A stretch of 64,000 bases of DNA, from positions 62,001-126,000 of the forward strand of contig JAHJJX010000027.1 in the NCBI GenBank assembly GCA_018822665.1. The letters are read 5' to 3'. A program made the translations under genes and the position numbers. Position 1 is the first letter of the stretch. Each line of letters opens with the position of its first letter. The DNA is from a bacterium. Its GTDB lineage: Bacteria > Campylobacterota > Campylobacteria > Campylobacterales > Sulfurimonadaceae. The notes beneath the pieces were generated by a model that was not told the DNA's origin, did no database searches, and saw only the letters and a program-made list of their open reading frames with translations. Positions 27,667-35,852 of this stretch are shown one piece after another.

Positions 27667-28038
27667 CTAAACTAATTCAAATGCTACCAAAACAACGGCT
27701 ATCCAAATAAGTCCCGTGAGTATCAAACTCAGTAAAACCAAAGTAGCTCCGGCATCTTTTGCCCGTTTTGCAAGCAGATGATAATCGGTGGTGACCAAGT
27801 CCACGACTCTCTCAATAGAACTGTTCGCAACCTCTGCCATGATAGGGATAAACAAAGATAAAAACAAGATACTCGCGTATCCAAAACTTACAGGCAATAT
27901 CCATGCAACAATACTCATAACAAAAAATAAAAGCAGTTGCAATTTAAACGAACTCTCATTTTGAATGATATCTATAAAGCCTTCTAAGGCATAACGGCCA
28001 TTTTTAAAAAGTGAATATTTTGGTTTATTGAGTTTCAT
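27667..28038 (-). CDS. dgkA: Diacylglycerol kinase
   Basis: Small inner-membrane kinase of 123 residues with three membrane helices that recycles diacylglycerol to phosphatidic acid. The signature EVANSSIERVVDLV is the DgkA active-site motif (E-A-x-N-T-A-I-E in E. coli), and the N-terminal amphipathic helix (RYALEGFIDIIQNESSFKLQ) is present. Its start overlaps the following acyltransferase gene by 14 bases, so the two are coupled. Confidence 0.95.
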   Translation of the reverse strand: MKLNKPKYSLFKNGRYALEGFIDIIQNESSFKLQLLLFFVMSIVAWILPVSFGYASILFLSLFIPIMAEVANSSIERVVDLVTTDYHLLAKRAKDAGATLVLLSLILTGLIWIAVVLVAFELV

Positions 28039-29857
28039 ATTTATCCTTTAAGCTTGTGACTATATCTCGAAGTTCATCTGCTTTTATTTCTTTAGAAACG
28101 GGAGATGAAAAATAAATATTAATCTCCCTTTTTTCAAAAAATCTTTTTTTGCTTTTTGGTTTATGTTTTGAAAAAATACTTCCAAAAACTCCATCTATAA
28201 AATATGGCACAATCACCCCGTCATAATTTTGGGGAATGAGCTCATAGCCTCTGTAAAACTTTCCAACTTCACCGTTTTTGCTTATCTCACCCTCGGGATA
28301 CAGTGCAACCAAATTACCTGCTTCCAACCTTTTATAGGCTTCTTTAAACGCATCTTTTGAAGCTTTTGGAGAAACCGGAATCACTTCTCCTCGTTTAAAA
28401 ATCGAATGAAAAAATTTCCAATGATAAATATCTTTATCCATTAAAAAATGAATTCGTTTTTGAATTGGAAATTGTAAAAGAATCCAGTCTATCCAGCTTA
28501 CATGATTGCCTAAAAATAAAACAGCCTCGGCATGTGGAATATTTTCCAAACCAATATAGTTGTATCGGTGGCGGCTTCTAAAAATAAGTTCAATCAAAGC
28601 CCAAAATGTCATAACGACATGTCTCTTATAAATCATATAACTCATATAAATTCCGACAAAACCCATAAGATAAAAAAGCACCTCGGCATCCATTCCAAAA
28701 AAGGCAAAAACGGTTGTCAAAATTAAAAAAACAAACATAAAAATATTTTGAATAAAATTACTTCCTGCTAGCACTGTTCCCAAATGCACTCTTGGTGAGA
28801 GAAACTGAATGTAAGCATTAAGAGGAACCATCAAAAATGCGGCAAATACACCAAAAAGCATAAACATAAGTGCAATGAGACTCATAGATGTGCAAAACGG
28901 AACCAGAAAAACAATAATACTCACGCCGATGGAACCGATAGTTACGAGTCCTGTATTGATGTAGTATTTTGAAAAATTTGAAACTAAAAGAGAACCTACG
29001 ACTATACCGACTCCCGCCAATGCCATAACGCCCTGAACAAAAATTGTGTTGGTAACTCCAAGTTCACTCTTCGCATATTCGCCAAAAATGGCTAAAACAA
29101 CCTGAGAAACAGACCAAAAAAGACTCAGTGCCAAAATAGATTCAAATATCTCTTTTTTTCTAAAAATAATTTTGAGATTTTTTCGTAAATAAGCACCTTG
29201 AAGATACCTTTTTGCTTTAAATTGACGTTTACTGGCTTCAATCATTTTATTCGGCAATCTGGATGCTAAATACCATTCTATTACAGAACCTATAACCAAA
29301 AGCCAGCCAAGAGGTGCAATTGCAACTAAAATATCCTCTTTCGTAGCAAGTGTATCGTTAAACATCCCTTCAAACAAGACTGTGTAGAAAATGATTCCGC
29401 TTAAAATTGCAACCGTCGTTGTTGCTTGAACCGCACCGTTACCTGCGGTTATATACTTCATGCCGACAAGTTCTTTTATGTATCCGTACTTTGCAGGTCC
29501 GTATATAGCACTCTGAAGTGCTAACAAAAAAGTAAGTCCAAATGCCCAATAAAACATTCCGTTATAATAAGAATATGTAATACAAAGTGTAATCAGCACT
29601 GCAAAAACTGATGAATACTCCATAATTTTATTTTTAGGAAATTTGTCGGCTAAAAAGCCCGAAGGTGAGAACATCAAAATAAAAGGAAGTAAAATAAGCG
29701 CATTCACAATAGCAGTTAGAATGATTTGTACATCACCCTCATAAACTTTAAAAATAGTGTTTTGAATGATAATTTTATGCCCCAAGTCTGTGAAAGCATT
29801 TAAAAAAACAACTAAAAGATAGTTTATAACCCCGACAATTGCAAACATTTTATTCAT
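28025..29857 (-). CDS. MFS lysophospholipid transporter-acyltransferase fusion
   Basis: 610-residue fusion. Residues 1-~410 form a 12-helix MFS transporter like LplT; residues ~430-610 are a PlsC-type acyltransferase with the catalytic NHVSWIDWI (N-H-x4-D) and the phosphate-binding PEGEISKNGEV. LplT plus Aas in E. coli flip and re-acylate lysophospholipids, so this protein probably couples flipping and re-acylation. It lacks the acyl-ACP synthetase (AMP-binding) domain of full Aas fusions. Its neighbours dgkA and the surface patatin would generate or consume the same lipids. The exact dispersed word at 28529-28538 encodes I-P-H-A in the acyltransferase part. Confidence 0.88.
   Translation of the reverse strand: MNKMFAIVGVINYLLVVFLNAFTDLGHKIIIQNTIFKVYEGDVQIILTAIVNALILLPFILMFSPSGFLADKFPKNKIMEYSSVFAVLITLCITYSYYNGMFYWAFGLTFLLALQSAIYGPAKYGYIKELVGMKYITAGNGAVQATTTVAILSGIIFYTVLFEGMFNDTLATKEDILVAIAPLGWLLVIGSVIEWYLASRLPNKMIEASKRQFKAKRYLQGAYLRKNLKIIFRKKEIFESILALSLFWSVSQVVLAIFGEYAKSELGVTNTIFVQGVMALAGVGIVVGSLLVSNFSKYYINTGLVTIGSIGVSIIVFLVPFCTSMSLIALMFMLFGVFAAFLMVPLNAYIQFLSPRVHLGTVLAGSNFIQNIFMFVFLILTTVFAFFGMDAEVLFYLMGFVGIYMSYMIYKRHVVMTFWALIELIFRSRHRYNYIGLENIPHAEAVLFLGNHVSWIDWILLQFPIQKRIHFLMDKDIYHWKFFHSIFKRGEVIPVSPKASKDAFKEAYKRLEAGNLVALYPEGEISKNGEVGKFYRGYELIPQNYDGVIVPYFIDGVFGSIFSKHKPKSKKRFFEKREINIYFSSPVSKEIKADELRDIVTSLKDKYETQ
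28529..28538 (+). repeat. Dispersed word in MFS-acyltransferase gene
   Basis: Exact copy on the plus strand, extended GGCATGTGGAA; the coding strand reads P-H-A. Confidence 0.9.
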
Positions 29858-29858
29858 A

Positions 29859-30620
29859 TTAGATATTTTCTTCTTTTTCTATTAAAATTGTACTCCAGCC
29901 CTCATAAAAGCCTCTCTCTTTTTTGATTTCTGCAAAAAGTTCTTCAACAACTTTTTTAACCTCTTCTTGCGTCGGCATGTGGACTTTTACAACAACAACA
30001 CCATGGTCATATTCTTCAGTGGAGATTTCATCTTTAAACTCAAATCCAATCTTTTGTGCATTGTCTACAAATCTGTCTCTTTGCGTCGCTGTGTCAAACA
30101 CGGCATAATGTTCAACTTCCCGTGGAGAATTTATCTCATCCTCTTCTTCTTCCAAAAGAGAAATGATTTTCTCGCTTTGTATGTGATGAAACTCCAACTC
30201 ACTCGGCAGAAGCTGCACTTCATAAAAATTCCACTTCGTATCTTTTACAACATTGCTTTCATGTTTGTAACTCGTTTGTCCTAACATTTTGGACACTATC
30301 AAATCAAGCTCTTTAGAAGACGGAGCATAAAAATACAATTCACTCCAGCCATCCACAACTCTCATTCCGGCATATTTCGCTTTTTTGCCATGTTCGAGTG
30401 CAATAATGAGTGACTCTTTCGTTTCTAAAAACTCTTCATAGTCATTCATTTCTTCATTAAAAGCATCATATTTTATAAAAACGCTAAACAACCAAGGACT
30501 TGTTTTTTTTAATGCCGAAGCATCCAAATCGACTTCAATTCGCACCAAAACACCATCTTCTAATTTTCTATAAATTTCTCTCATAAACTCTTCTATGTAT
30601 TTTTGTTTAATTATAGCCAA
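29859..30620 (-). CDS. DUF695 / RraB-like two-domain protein
   Basis: 253-residue cytoplasmic protein. Residues ~1-135 match the DUF695 pattern (LEDGVLVRIEVDLDA...SPWLFSVFIKY); residues ~165-250 match the RraB fold (HYAVFDTATQRDRFVDNAQ, EYDHGVVVVKVHMPTQEEV). In E. coli RraB binds and inhibits RNase E. Campylobacterota lack a classical RNase E, so the RraB-like part probably does something else here. It is the first gene of the minus-strand lipid and polyamine run. It contains one exact dispersed word (29975-29984). Confidence 0.7.
   Translation of the reverse strand: MAIIKQKYIEEFMREIYRKLEDGVLVRIEVDLDASALKKTSPWLFSVFIKYDAFNEEMNDYEEFLETKESLIIALEHGKKAKYAGMRVVDGWSELYFYAPSSKELDLIVSKMLGQTSYKHESNVVKDTKWNFYEVQLLPSELEFHHIQSEKIISLLEEEEDEINSPREVEHYAVFDTATQRDRFVDNAQKIGFEFKDEISTEEYDHGVVVVKVHMPTQEEVKKVVEELFAEIKKERGFYEGWSTILIEKEENI
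29975..29984 (+). repeat. Dispersed word in DUF695/RraB gene
   Basis: Exact copy on the plus strand; the coding strand reads it in a rare frame, V-H-M-P. Confidence 0.9.
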
Positions 30621-30663
30621 TTTTTAAGATTTAATTGAGCAAAGCAATTCATACTTACAAATT

Positions 30664-30689
30664 GATAATGATTACTAAAACTATTGACA
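30664..30689 (+). promoter_or_regulatory. Fur-like box and -35 ahead of the porin operon
   Basis: GATAATGATTACTA (30664-30677) matches the first nine bases of the Fur consensus GATAATGATAATCATTATC exactly. A TTGACA follows at 30684-30689 with TATACA at 30705-30710. A second candidate half-palindrome, TGATA-ACAGA-TATCA, lies at 30734-30748 in the leader. Iron repression is therefore likely but unproven. Confidence 0.5.
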
Positions 30690-30765
30690 TTCTAAAAATA
30701 TTAATATACAATTCTGCAAATATTAAATGATTCTGATAACAGATATCATAATAAAAGGATGCGTT

Positions 30766-32010
30766 ATGAAAACAAAAAAAATATCGTTAGGTTTATTTAC
30801 CGCTTTGGCAATTTCAAGTGCAATGTATGCAAATGATTCTTTAGAGATTCAGGATTTAAAAAAAGAGATACAAGAACTTCGTGACATCACACAAACTCTG
30901 ATTGATGAAACAAGCGACCTAAAAACAGGCTTTAATTATACAACCGTGGATGTTTCAAAATCTCACAGCGGTTTAGGAAGTGCAGCTTCAAAAGTTTACT
31001 ATTCAAAATCGCCTCTTTCTATCGGCGGTTATGGTGAGATGTATTTTGCAAATGAAGTTAAAAACACGGGAAGTGCCAAATCAACTTTAGATGTTTATAG
31101 ATTTGTTCCCTATATAGGGTATAAATTTACCGACAATATTATCTTAAATGTTGAACTGGAATTTGAACACGGCGGCGTTGCAAACAATGGAGGAACGTCT
31201 GAGGGCGGAGAAGTTATTGTAGAGTTTATGTATCTTGACTTTCTGCTCAATCCACATGCCAACATTAGAGTCGGTAACTTTTTGGTTCCGATGGGTCTAA
31301 TCAATGAAAGGCATGAACCTACGCTTTTTACAACCGTTCAAAGACCAAACACTTCAAAACTGATTCTTCCCTCCACTTGGCATGAAAGCGGTTTAATGGT
31401 ATATGGAAATATAGTTGATAATCTTTCCTATAAATTTGCGGCTTTAAGTGCTCTGCAAACAGGAGTCAATGGTGAAAAATGGCTTCGAGACGCTCGCGGA
31501 GGCTCATTCAAACAAACAGATGCGGCACTTGGGTTTGTAGCACGTCTTGACTATACGGGTATTAACGGTCTTTTCATTGGTGCATCCTCGTATTATGCCC
31601 CGTCTGTCAATGGAACGGACTCTACTACAAATATTAACGATGTACATCTTGATTATAAAAACAGCGGCATAAGAGTTTATGGCACCTATGCCTTCGCAAA
31701 CCGTTCAAATGCATCAGATATAGCGACAAATGCGGTTGAGAGTGCCAAAGGCGGCTATGTGAACCTGAGCTACGATTTACTCTCGCGCACATCGTCAAAA
31801 AACTCTTTACCGATTTTTGTGCAGTTTGAGAGTGTAAATCCGGAGGATAAAAAAGCAGATACAACATCGGGAGATTCAATCGACACGACAACTCTTGGCA
31901 TAAACTATTTTCCGCATGAGCAAGTTGTATTAAAATTAGATTACACTCTGTATGCTAAAGGCTTGAGCGAAAGTGACACGACAAGCGTATCGATGGGTTT
32001 TATATTTTAA
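30766..32010 (+). CDS. Outer-membrane porin
   Basis: About 414 residues from the ATG at 30766 (signal peptide MKTKKISLGLFTALAISSAMYA), which has AAAGGA upstream; the longer in-frame reading is not used. A short coiled coil follows the signal (LEIQDLKKEIQELRDITQTLIDETSDL), as in trimeric porins of this phylum. Then comes a beta barrel with phosphate-selective-porin-like features (YVPYIGYKF, NVELEFEHG, RVGNFLVPMGLINERHEP), ending in aromatic GFIF. It is the first gene of a likely iron-regulated operon and presumably admits the small solute handled by the genes behind it. The exact word at 31251-31260 encodes N-P-H-A. Confidence 0.82.
   Translation: MKTKKISLGLFTALAISSAMYANDSLEIQDLKKEIQELRDITQTLIDETSDLKTGFNYTTVDVSKSHSGLGSAASKVYYSKSPLSIGGYGEMYFANEVKNTGSAKSTLDVYRFVPYIGYKFTDNIILNVELEFEHGGVANNGGTSEGGEVIVEFMYLDFLLNPHANIRVGNFLVPMGLINERHEPTLFTTVQRPNTSKLILPSTWHESGLMVYGNIVDNLSYKFAALSALQTGVNGEKWLRDARGGSFKQTDAALGFVARLDYTGINGLFIGASSYYAPSVNGTDSTTNINDVHLDYKNSGIRVYGTYAFANRSNASDIATNAVESAKGGYVNLSYDLLSRTSSKNSLPIFVQFESVNPEDKKADTTSGDSIDTTTLGINYFPHEQVVLKLDYTLYAKGLSESDTTSVSMGFIF
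31251..31260 (-). repeat. Dispersed word in porin gene
   Basis: Exact copy on the minus strand; the coding strand reads N-P-H-A-N. Confidence 0.9.
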
Positions 32011-32020
32011 AAGAGAAATT

Positions 32021-32551
32021 ATGAAAAAGATTCTAACACTCAGTATTTTACTTTTTGCGCTCTCTTTGAGTGCAAAGGTGATGACATCCCCCGTGGATGC
32101 CATGAAATATACCTACGGAGCAGAAAGTGAAATAAGTAAAAAAAATATTTTACTCTCTGCAAAGCAGGCAAGCACGATAGAAAAAGAGGCTCAAGTTCAA
32201 TTAGATACAAAAATTTTTAGAGTTTTTAAGGCTCAAAAAAATCAAAAAACTTTGGGCTTCGGAATTTTGATAAATAAAAAAGTTCGTTCTAAAAATGCCG
32301 TAGTACTTTATTTTATATCTGCCGAGTCTCTCCTAAAAGGTATAGAAATTATCGCTTTTAATGAACCTCCGGAATACTTGCCCTCCGATAATTGGAACAA
32401 ACAGTTTATAAATATATCGACACATCAGATGTTAAAACTCTCAAAAGACATTTCTACGATTACGGGAGCCACACTCAGTGCAAGAAGCATAACAGACGGC
32501 TCAAGAGTAGCCTTTGCTTTTTATAATGAGATACTAAAGGATACAGAATGA
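32021..32551 (+). CDS. Exported FMN-binding domain protein
   Basis: 176-residue periplasmic protein with signal peptide MKKILTLSILLFALSLSA and an FMN-binding domain like NqrC/RnfG. The flavinylation motif is TGATLSAR, with Thr151 the likely acceptor of covalent FMN. The acidic residue usually found six positions earlier is Ser here. FMN would be attached by the ApbE encoded at 33431-34378. Start ATG at 32021 with AAGAGA upstream. It overlaps the next gene by four bases. It likely carries electrons in the periplasm, perhaps to ferric iron. Confidence 0.82.
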   Translation: MKKILTLSILLFALSLSAKVMTSPVDAMKYTYGAESEISKKNILLSAKQASTIEKEAQVQLDTKIFRVFKAQKNQKTLGFGILINKKVRSKNAVVLYFISAESLLKGIEIIAFNEPPEYLPSDNWNKQFINISTHQMLKLSKDISTITGATLSARSITDGSRVAFAFYNEILKDTE

Positions 32552-33030
32552 GATTTACACTTATTAAAGATTTAAGGCAAGACGCAACAATGAAACCGAT
32601 TTTAGCCGGTTTATTGCTCTTTATATTCTTGTTTCTTCTTTCTGACATCTTTGTGAAATACTCCAATTTTGGAATCTTTCCACATGCCCTGAAACTTACG
32701 CTCTTTGGAGATGAAGAGCAGTTTTTAGACCCGCTAAGTCAATCATCTTTCTTAGAATTCTGGCATGTGGAAATATTTTTTATGATGATGATTCTACTAA
32801 CTTTGAATGCTGTTTTTATCAGGCTGACTCCGCCCGATACTTCCCAAATTATTGTTATAAATCTAGTCATGATTTCAGCGATACTCTCACTCATATCGCT
32901 GCCCCTCTCTTTTTTTCTCTCAGATAGTTTTATAGAGCTGTATGTCGTTTGTTTTTTTACATGGCATCTTTTTGCCCTTTATATGGCTCTTTATTCATTT
33001 TGGAATTTATACTATGAAAAAAGCATATAA
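32548..33030 (+). CDS. Four-helix membrane protein of the FMN cluster
   Basis: 160-residue inner-membrane protein with four predicted helices. I recognise no named family. Histidines sit in or next to helices (FPHALK, FWHVEIFFMMMILL, CFFTWHLFALYMALYSFW), which would suit b-type haem ligation or metal binding. It starts inside the stop of the FMN-binding gene and overlaps the next membrane gene by 17 bases, so the three products are probably made together. It carries two exact dispersed words in opposite directions (32679, 32762), separated by 73 bases. Confidence 0.6.
   Translation: MRFTLIKDLRQDATMKPILAGLLLFIFLFLLSDIFVKYSNFGIFPHALKLTLFGDEEQFLDPLSQSSFLEFWHVEIFFMMMILLTLNAVFIRLTPPDTSQIIVINLVMISAILSLISLPLSFFLSDSFIELYVVCFFTWHLFALYMALYSFWNLYYEKSI
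32679..32688 (-). repeat. Dispersed word in membrane gene (first copy)
   Basis: Exact copy on the minus strand, extended to GGCATGTGGAAA; the coding strand reads F-P-H-A. Confidence 0.9.
32762..32771 (+). repeat. Dispersed word in membrane gene (second copy)
   Basis: Exact copy on the coding strand, extended to GGCATGTGGAAA, read W-H-V-E. Confidence 0.9.
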
Positions 33031-33460
33031 ACACTCCATTTTGTATTTTCTTTTGTTTTCTCTCTTGCTGCTTAGCAGCGGGCTGATGCTCTTTGAGCAT
33101 AAGATTGGTTTGAACGTCAACAGCGTTTTAGATTACTATTTAGGCAATCAAGACAAATACACGGCTGCTAAAAGTATGGATGGAGTTTTAAAGATAGTAT
33201 TACCTCATATCTTTGCTTTTGGACTTTTTTCCATGGTGATTTTGCATTTTCTCCTCTTTACAAGTTCAAGGAATAAAGCAGAAATAAAGATTATCGTTTA
33301 TTTGACATTTACAAGTGCCCTGCTGGAGATTGCAGCTCCATTTTTCATCATTTTGGGTGCAGGTTTCTTTGCTTATTTAAAAATTGGCTCTTTTGTTTTG
33401 TTTGAGAGTTTAATCATTTACATCTCTTGGTTACTCTTTAAGAGTATTATTCATGATTAA
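33014..33460 (+). CDS. Second four-helix membrane protein of the FMN cluster
   Basis: 148-residue inner-membrane protein starting MKKAYKHSILYF at 33014, inside the end of the previous gene. Four hydrophobic helices are visible, with histidines at FEHKIGLN and in PHIFAFGLFSMVILHFLLF, where two His 14 residues apart in one helix are compatible with haem b. No family recognised. With its partner it may relay electrons from the membrane to the periplasmic flavoprotein. The 3' end overlaps the convergent apbE gene by 30 bases. Confidence 0.55.
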   Translation: MKKAYKHSILYFLLFSLLLLSSGLMLFEHKIGLNVNSVLDYYLGNQDKYTAAKSMDGVLKIVLPHIFAFGLFSMVILHFLLFTSSRNKAEIKIIVYLTFTSALLEIAAPFFIILGAGFFAYLKIGSFVLFESLIIYISWLLFKSIIHD

Positions 33461-34378
33461 ATTTTTTGTATAAAAAGAGATATTGGCACTTAATTTCAAC
33501 GCTCCATCGCTTTGCATAACAATATATCCCAAGTCCATACTCTCTAAAAAGGCATAGGCTTTTTGTGAAGGCATAACACTAGCAGCTGTTGCATAAGCAT
33601 CTAAGTCACTGCTAGGCAAAGAAGAAATAAGCGTTATTGAGAGAAACTTGTCCTGAGAAATTTTAGATTTTGGATTTATAAGGTGATTGTGTTTTGTGGA
33701 TTTTACATATCTGTTGTAGTTTCCGCTTGTGCTTATGCCCATCTCTTTTCCCAAGGTTTCAAAAGAGAGGAGTATGCCTTCACCCAAAGGATTTTGCACA
33801 TCTATTTTACATCGACCCAAACAACGTATATCCCCGCTTGCGGAGATAATGGCTTGTTTGACTTCTTTATGTTTTAAATAAGCACTTACTTTATCCACTC
33901 CAAAGCCCTTACCCATCCCGCCAAAATCTAAGCTTATATTTTTTCCTATCGATGCCTCTTTTTTATTAAAATGGATAGCTTTAAAATTCAGATATGCATC
34001 TTGCAGCTCTTTGGCATGTGGAACTTTTTCATCTTCTCCGAATCTGTATAAATCTTTTGTAATGGAACCTATAGTGATATCAAAATAACCATCACTTTGC
34101 TTGTAATATTTTTCACACAACTGCAAAGCTTCGTATGTATAGCGGTTTATCTTGGTTGTTTTATTTTTATTGAGTTGATAAATCTGTGCATTTGGATTAT
34201 AAGAGGAGAGGGAAAGTTCAACATCATTGAAAATCCCAAAACCCTCTTCTATGGAGTGAATATCTTTTTCATCAAGAGATATGCTGATAAAAGTGCCCAT
34301 CCCCACTTTTGTTCTACTTGTCATTTGGGCAGACAAAGAGAGGCATAAGAGTAAAACGAAAACGAAAACTCTCATCAC
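33431..34378 (-). CDS. apbE: FAD:protein FMN transferase
   Basis: Exported flavin transferase of 315 residues (signal peptide MMRVFVFVLLLCLSLSA) that uses FAD to attach FMN to Thr in S/TGAT motifs. Family landmarks are KVGMGTFISI, the SSYNPNAQIYQLN segment, SLDFGGMGKGFGVDKVSAYL (FAD and Mg site), AIISASGDIRCLG and DLDAYATAASVM. It faces the FMN-binding gene, its likely substrate, across a 30-base overlap and lies 18 bases behind ribB. The exact word at 34013-34022 encodes V-P-H-A. Confidence 0.93.
   Translation of the reverse strand: MMRVFVFVLLLCLSLSAQMTSRTKVGMGTFISISLDEKDIHSIEEGFGIFNDVELSLSSYNPNAQIYQLNKNKTTKINRYTYEALQLCEKYYKQSDGYFDITIGSITKDLYRFGEDEKVPHAKELQDAYLNFKAIHFNKKEASIGKNISLDFGGMGKGFGVDKVSAYLKHKEVKQAIISASGDIRCLGRCKIDVQNPLGEGILLSFETLGKEMGISTSGNYNRYVKSTKHNHLINPKSKISQDKFLSITLISSLPSSDLDAYATAASVMPSQKAYAFLESMDLGYIVMQSDGALKLSANISFYTKNLIMNNTLKE
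34013..34022 (+). repeat. Dispersed word in apbE
   Basis: Exact copy on the plus strand, extended GGCATGTGGAA; the coding strand reads P-H-A. Confidence 0.9.
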
Positions 34379-34396
34379 AAATTTATCTTTTGTACA

Positions 34397-35425
34397 TTAA
34401 ATATCTATCACTTCGTTTACTTCTAGTCCAAATCCGCTTAAACCTACAAAGTCTGTTTGCTTCAACGAAGAGAGAAGATTCATTTTAGATACACCAAAAG
34501 ATTTGAGTATCTGCGCACCAATTCCAAACTCTTTCATAGCAGCATTGTCATGATGATTTGGTTTGTTTATAAAAATCAAAACACCGCTGTTTTGTTTTAA
34601 ATATTCTATGGAGTCCACTAAATTATTATATTTTTTTTGATTTAAAAGAAGTTCCATATCTGAAATAACATTATGCACTCTTACGTTTGCGATTGTGCCC
34701 GCTTTATAAAAAACTATTGCCGTATGCTCTATCTTATCATGGTCTCTAAAGGTGTGTTTTTTAACTTTAACACCAAAAAACTCTATCTCTTGCACTTCTG
34801 TCTCATTCACCAATCTTTCATTAGCCAAACGATACTCAACCAAATCAGAAATAAATACAGTTTTGATGTTATGAGTTTCACCAAAAATATCCAAGTCATC
34901 GCGTCTTGCCATCTCTCCGTCTTCTTTAATTATCTCACAGATAACAGCAGAAGCACTCAAACCGGCTAAAGTACAAAGGTCAACAGAACCCTCTGTGTGC
35001 CCTGTTCTTACAAGAGTGCCGCCATCTTTGGCAATCAAAGGAAATATATGTCCAGGTTTTGCAAGCTCATTTGCGTGGCTGATAGGATTTGCCAAAATTT
35101 TGATAGTCATATCTCTCTCTATTGCCGAGATACCAGTCGTAGCAGCTGTTGCATCTACTGAAACCGTAAAAGCTGTTTCATGCATAGATGTGTTTGAGCT
35201 AACCATAGGATTTAAATCCAATCTCGTAGCAATTTTTTTACTTATAGCTACACAAATCAAACCCCTTGCATGTGTAGCCATAAAATTTACGTGTTGAGGA
35301 GTTGAAAATGTGGAGGCATAAACCAAGTCGCCTTCGTTTTCTCTATCTTCATCATCTATCATGATGACCATTTTTCCTTTTTTAATCTCTTCAATCGCTT
35401 CTAATACTCTCTGAATCGGTGTCAT
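34397..35425 (-). CDS. ribB: 3,4-Dihydroxy-2-butanone-4-phosphate synthase with degenerate GTP cyclohydrolase II domain
   Basis: 342 residues in two parts. Residues 1-~205 are an intact RibB domain (IDDEDRENEGDLVYAS with the metal-binding acidic loop, HTEGSVDLC, ETHNIKTVFISDLVEYR). Residues ~207-342 have the GTP cyclohydrolase II fold position but lack its zinc signature (no C-x10-GHR-x-CxC). So the protein should make the four-carbon unit of riboflavin but not open GTP. Helicobacter-type RibB proteins have the same feature, so a separate ribA is expected elsewhere. Its place upstream of apbE suggests flavin supply for the FMN system. Confidence 0.88.
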   Translation of the reverse strand: MTPIQRVLEAIEEIKKGKMVIMIDDEDRENEGDLVYASTFSTPQHVNFMATHARGLICVAISKKIATRLDLNPMVSSNTSMHETAFTVSVDATAATTGISAIERDMTIKILANPISHANELAKPGHIFPLIAKDGGTLVRTGHTEGSVDLCTLAGLSASAVICEIIKEDGEMARRDDLDIFGETHNIKTVFISDLVEYRLANERLVNETEVQEIEFFGVKVKKHTFRDHDKIEHTAIVFYKAGTIANVRVHNVISDMELLLNQKKYNNLVDSIEYLKQNSGVLIFINKPNHHDNAAMKEFGIGAQILKSFGVSKMNLLSSLKQTDFVGLSGFGLEVNEVIDI

Positions 35426-35516
35426 ATTTTCTCTTTGTAATAAATTGGTTTTAATTATATATAAATCTTAATTAAAAACACTTCAAACACTTTTTATAAA
35501 TTTAACTTGCAAATGC

Positions 35517-35545
35517 TTGACAAAGAAGAGTTATTTACCTATAAT
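35517..35545 (+). promoter_or_regulatory. Consensus promoter of the tRNA cluster
   Basis: TTGACA (35517-35522), 17 bases, TATAAT (35540-35545): a perfect sigma70 promoter 49 bases ahead of the first tRNA. It is the strongest promoter in the window and fits a stable-RNA gene. Confidence 0.85.
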
Positions 35546-35593
35546 TTCGCTCCAACAAACAAGTGACACGCTTTGTTTTGTTTGTTCAAGTAT

Positions 35594-35670
<77 letters not shown>

Positions 35671-35687
35671 ATTCTTTTTTCAAATTT

Positions 35688-35762
35688 TGGGGTGTCGCCA
35701 AGCGGTAAGGCCTCGGTTTTTGGTACCGATATTCGGGGGTTCGAATCCCTCCACCCCATCCA
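35688..35762 (+). tRNA. tRNA-Gln (TTG), copy 1
   Basis: 75 bases with encoded CCA. Acceptor TGGGGTG / CACCCCA, anticodon stem TCGGT / ACCGA with loop TTTTGGT giving anticodon TTG. Confidence 0.97.
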
Positions 35763-35775
35763 CAATTTTAAACGT

Positions 35776-35852
<77 letters not shown>

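Noticed and set aside
32942-33013. Longer N-terminus for the second membrane protein
   Set aside because: It lies wholly in the preceding gene, and the start at 33014 begins right at the first helix.
34397-35425. Calling this gene ribBA
   Set aside because: The second half lacks the GTP cyclohydrolase II zinc motif, so the bifunctional name is not supported.
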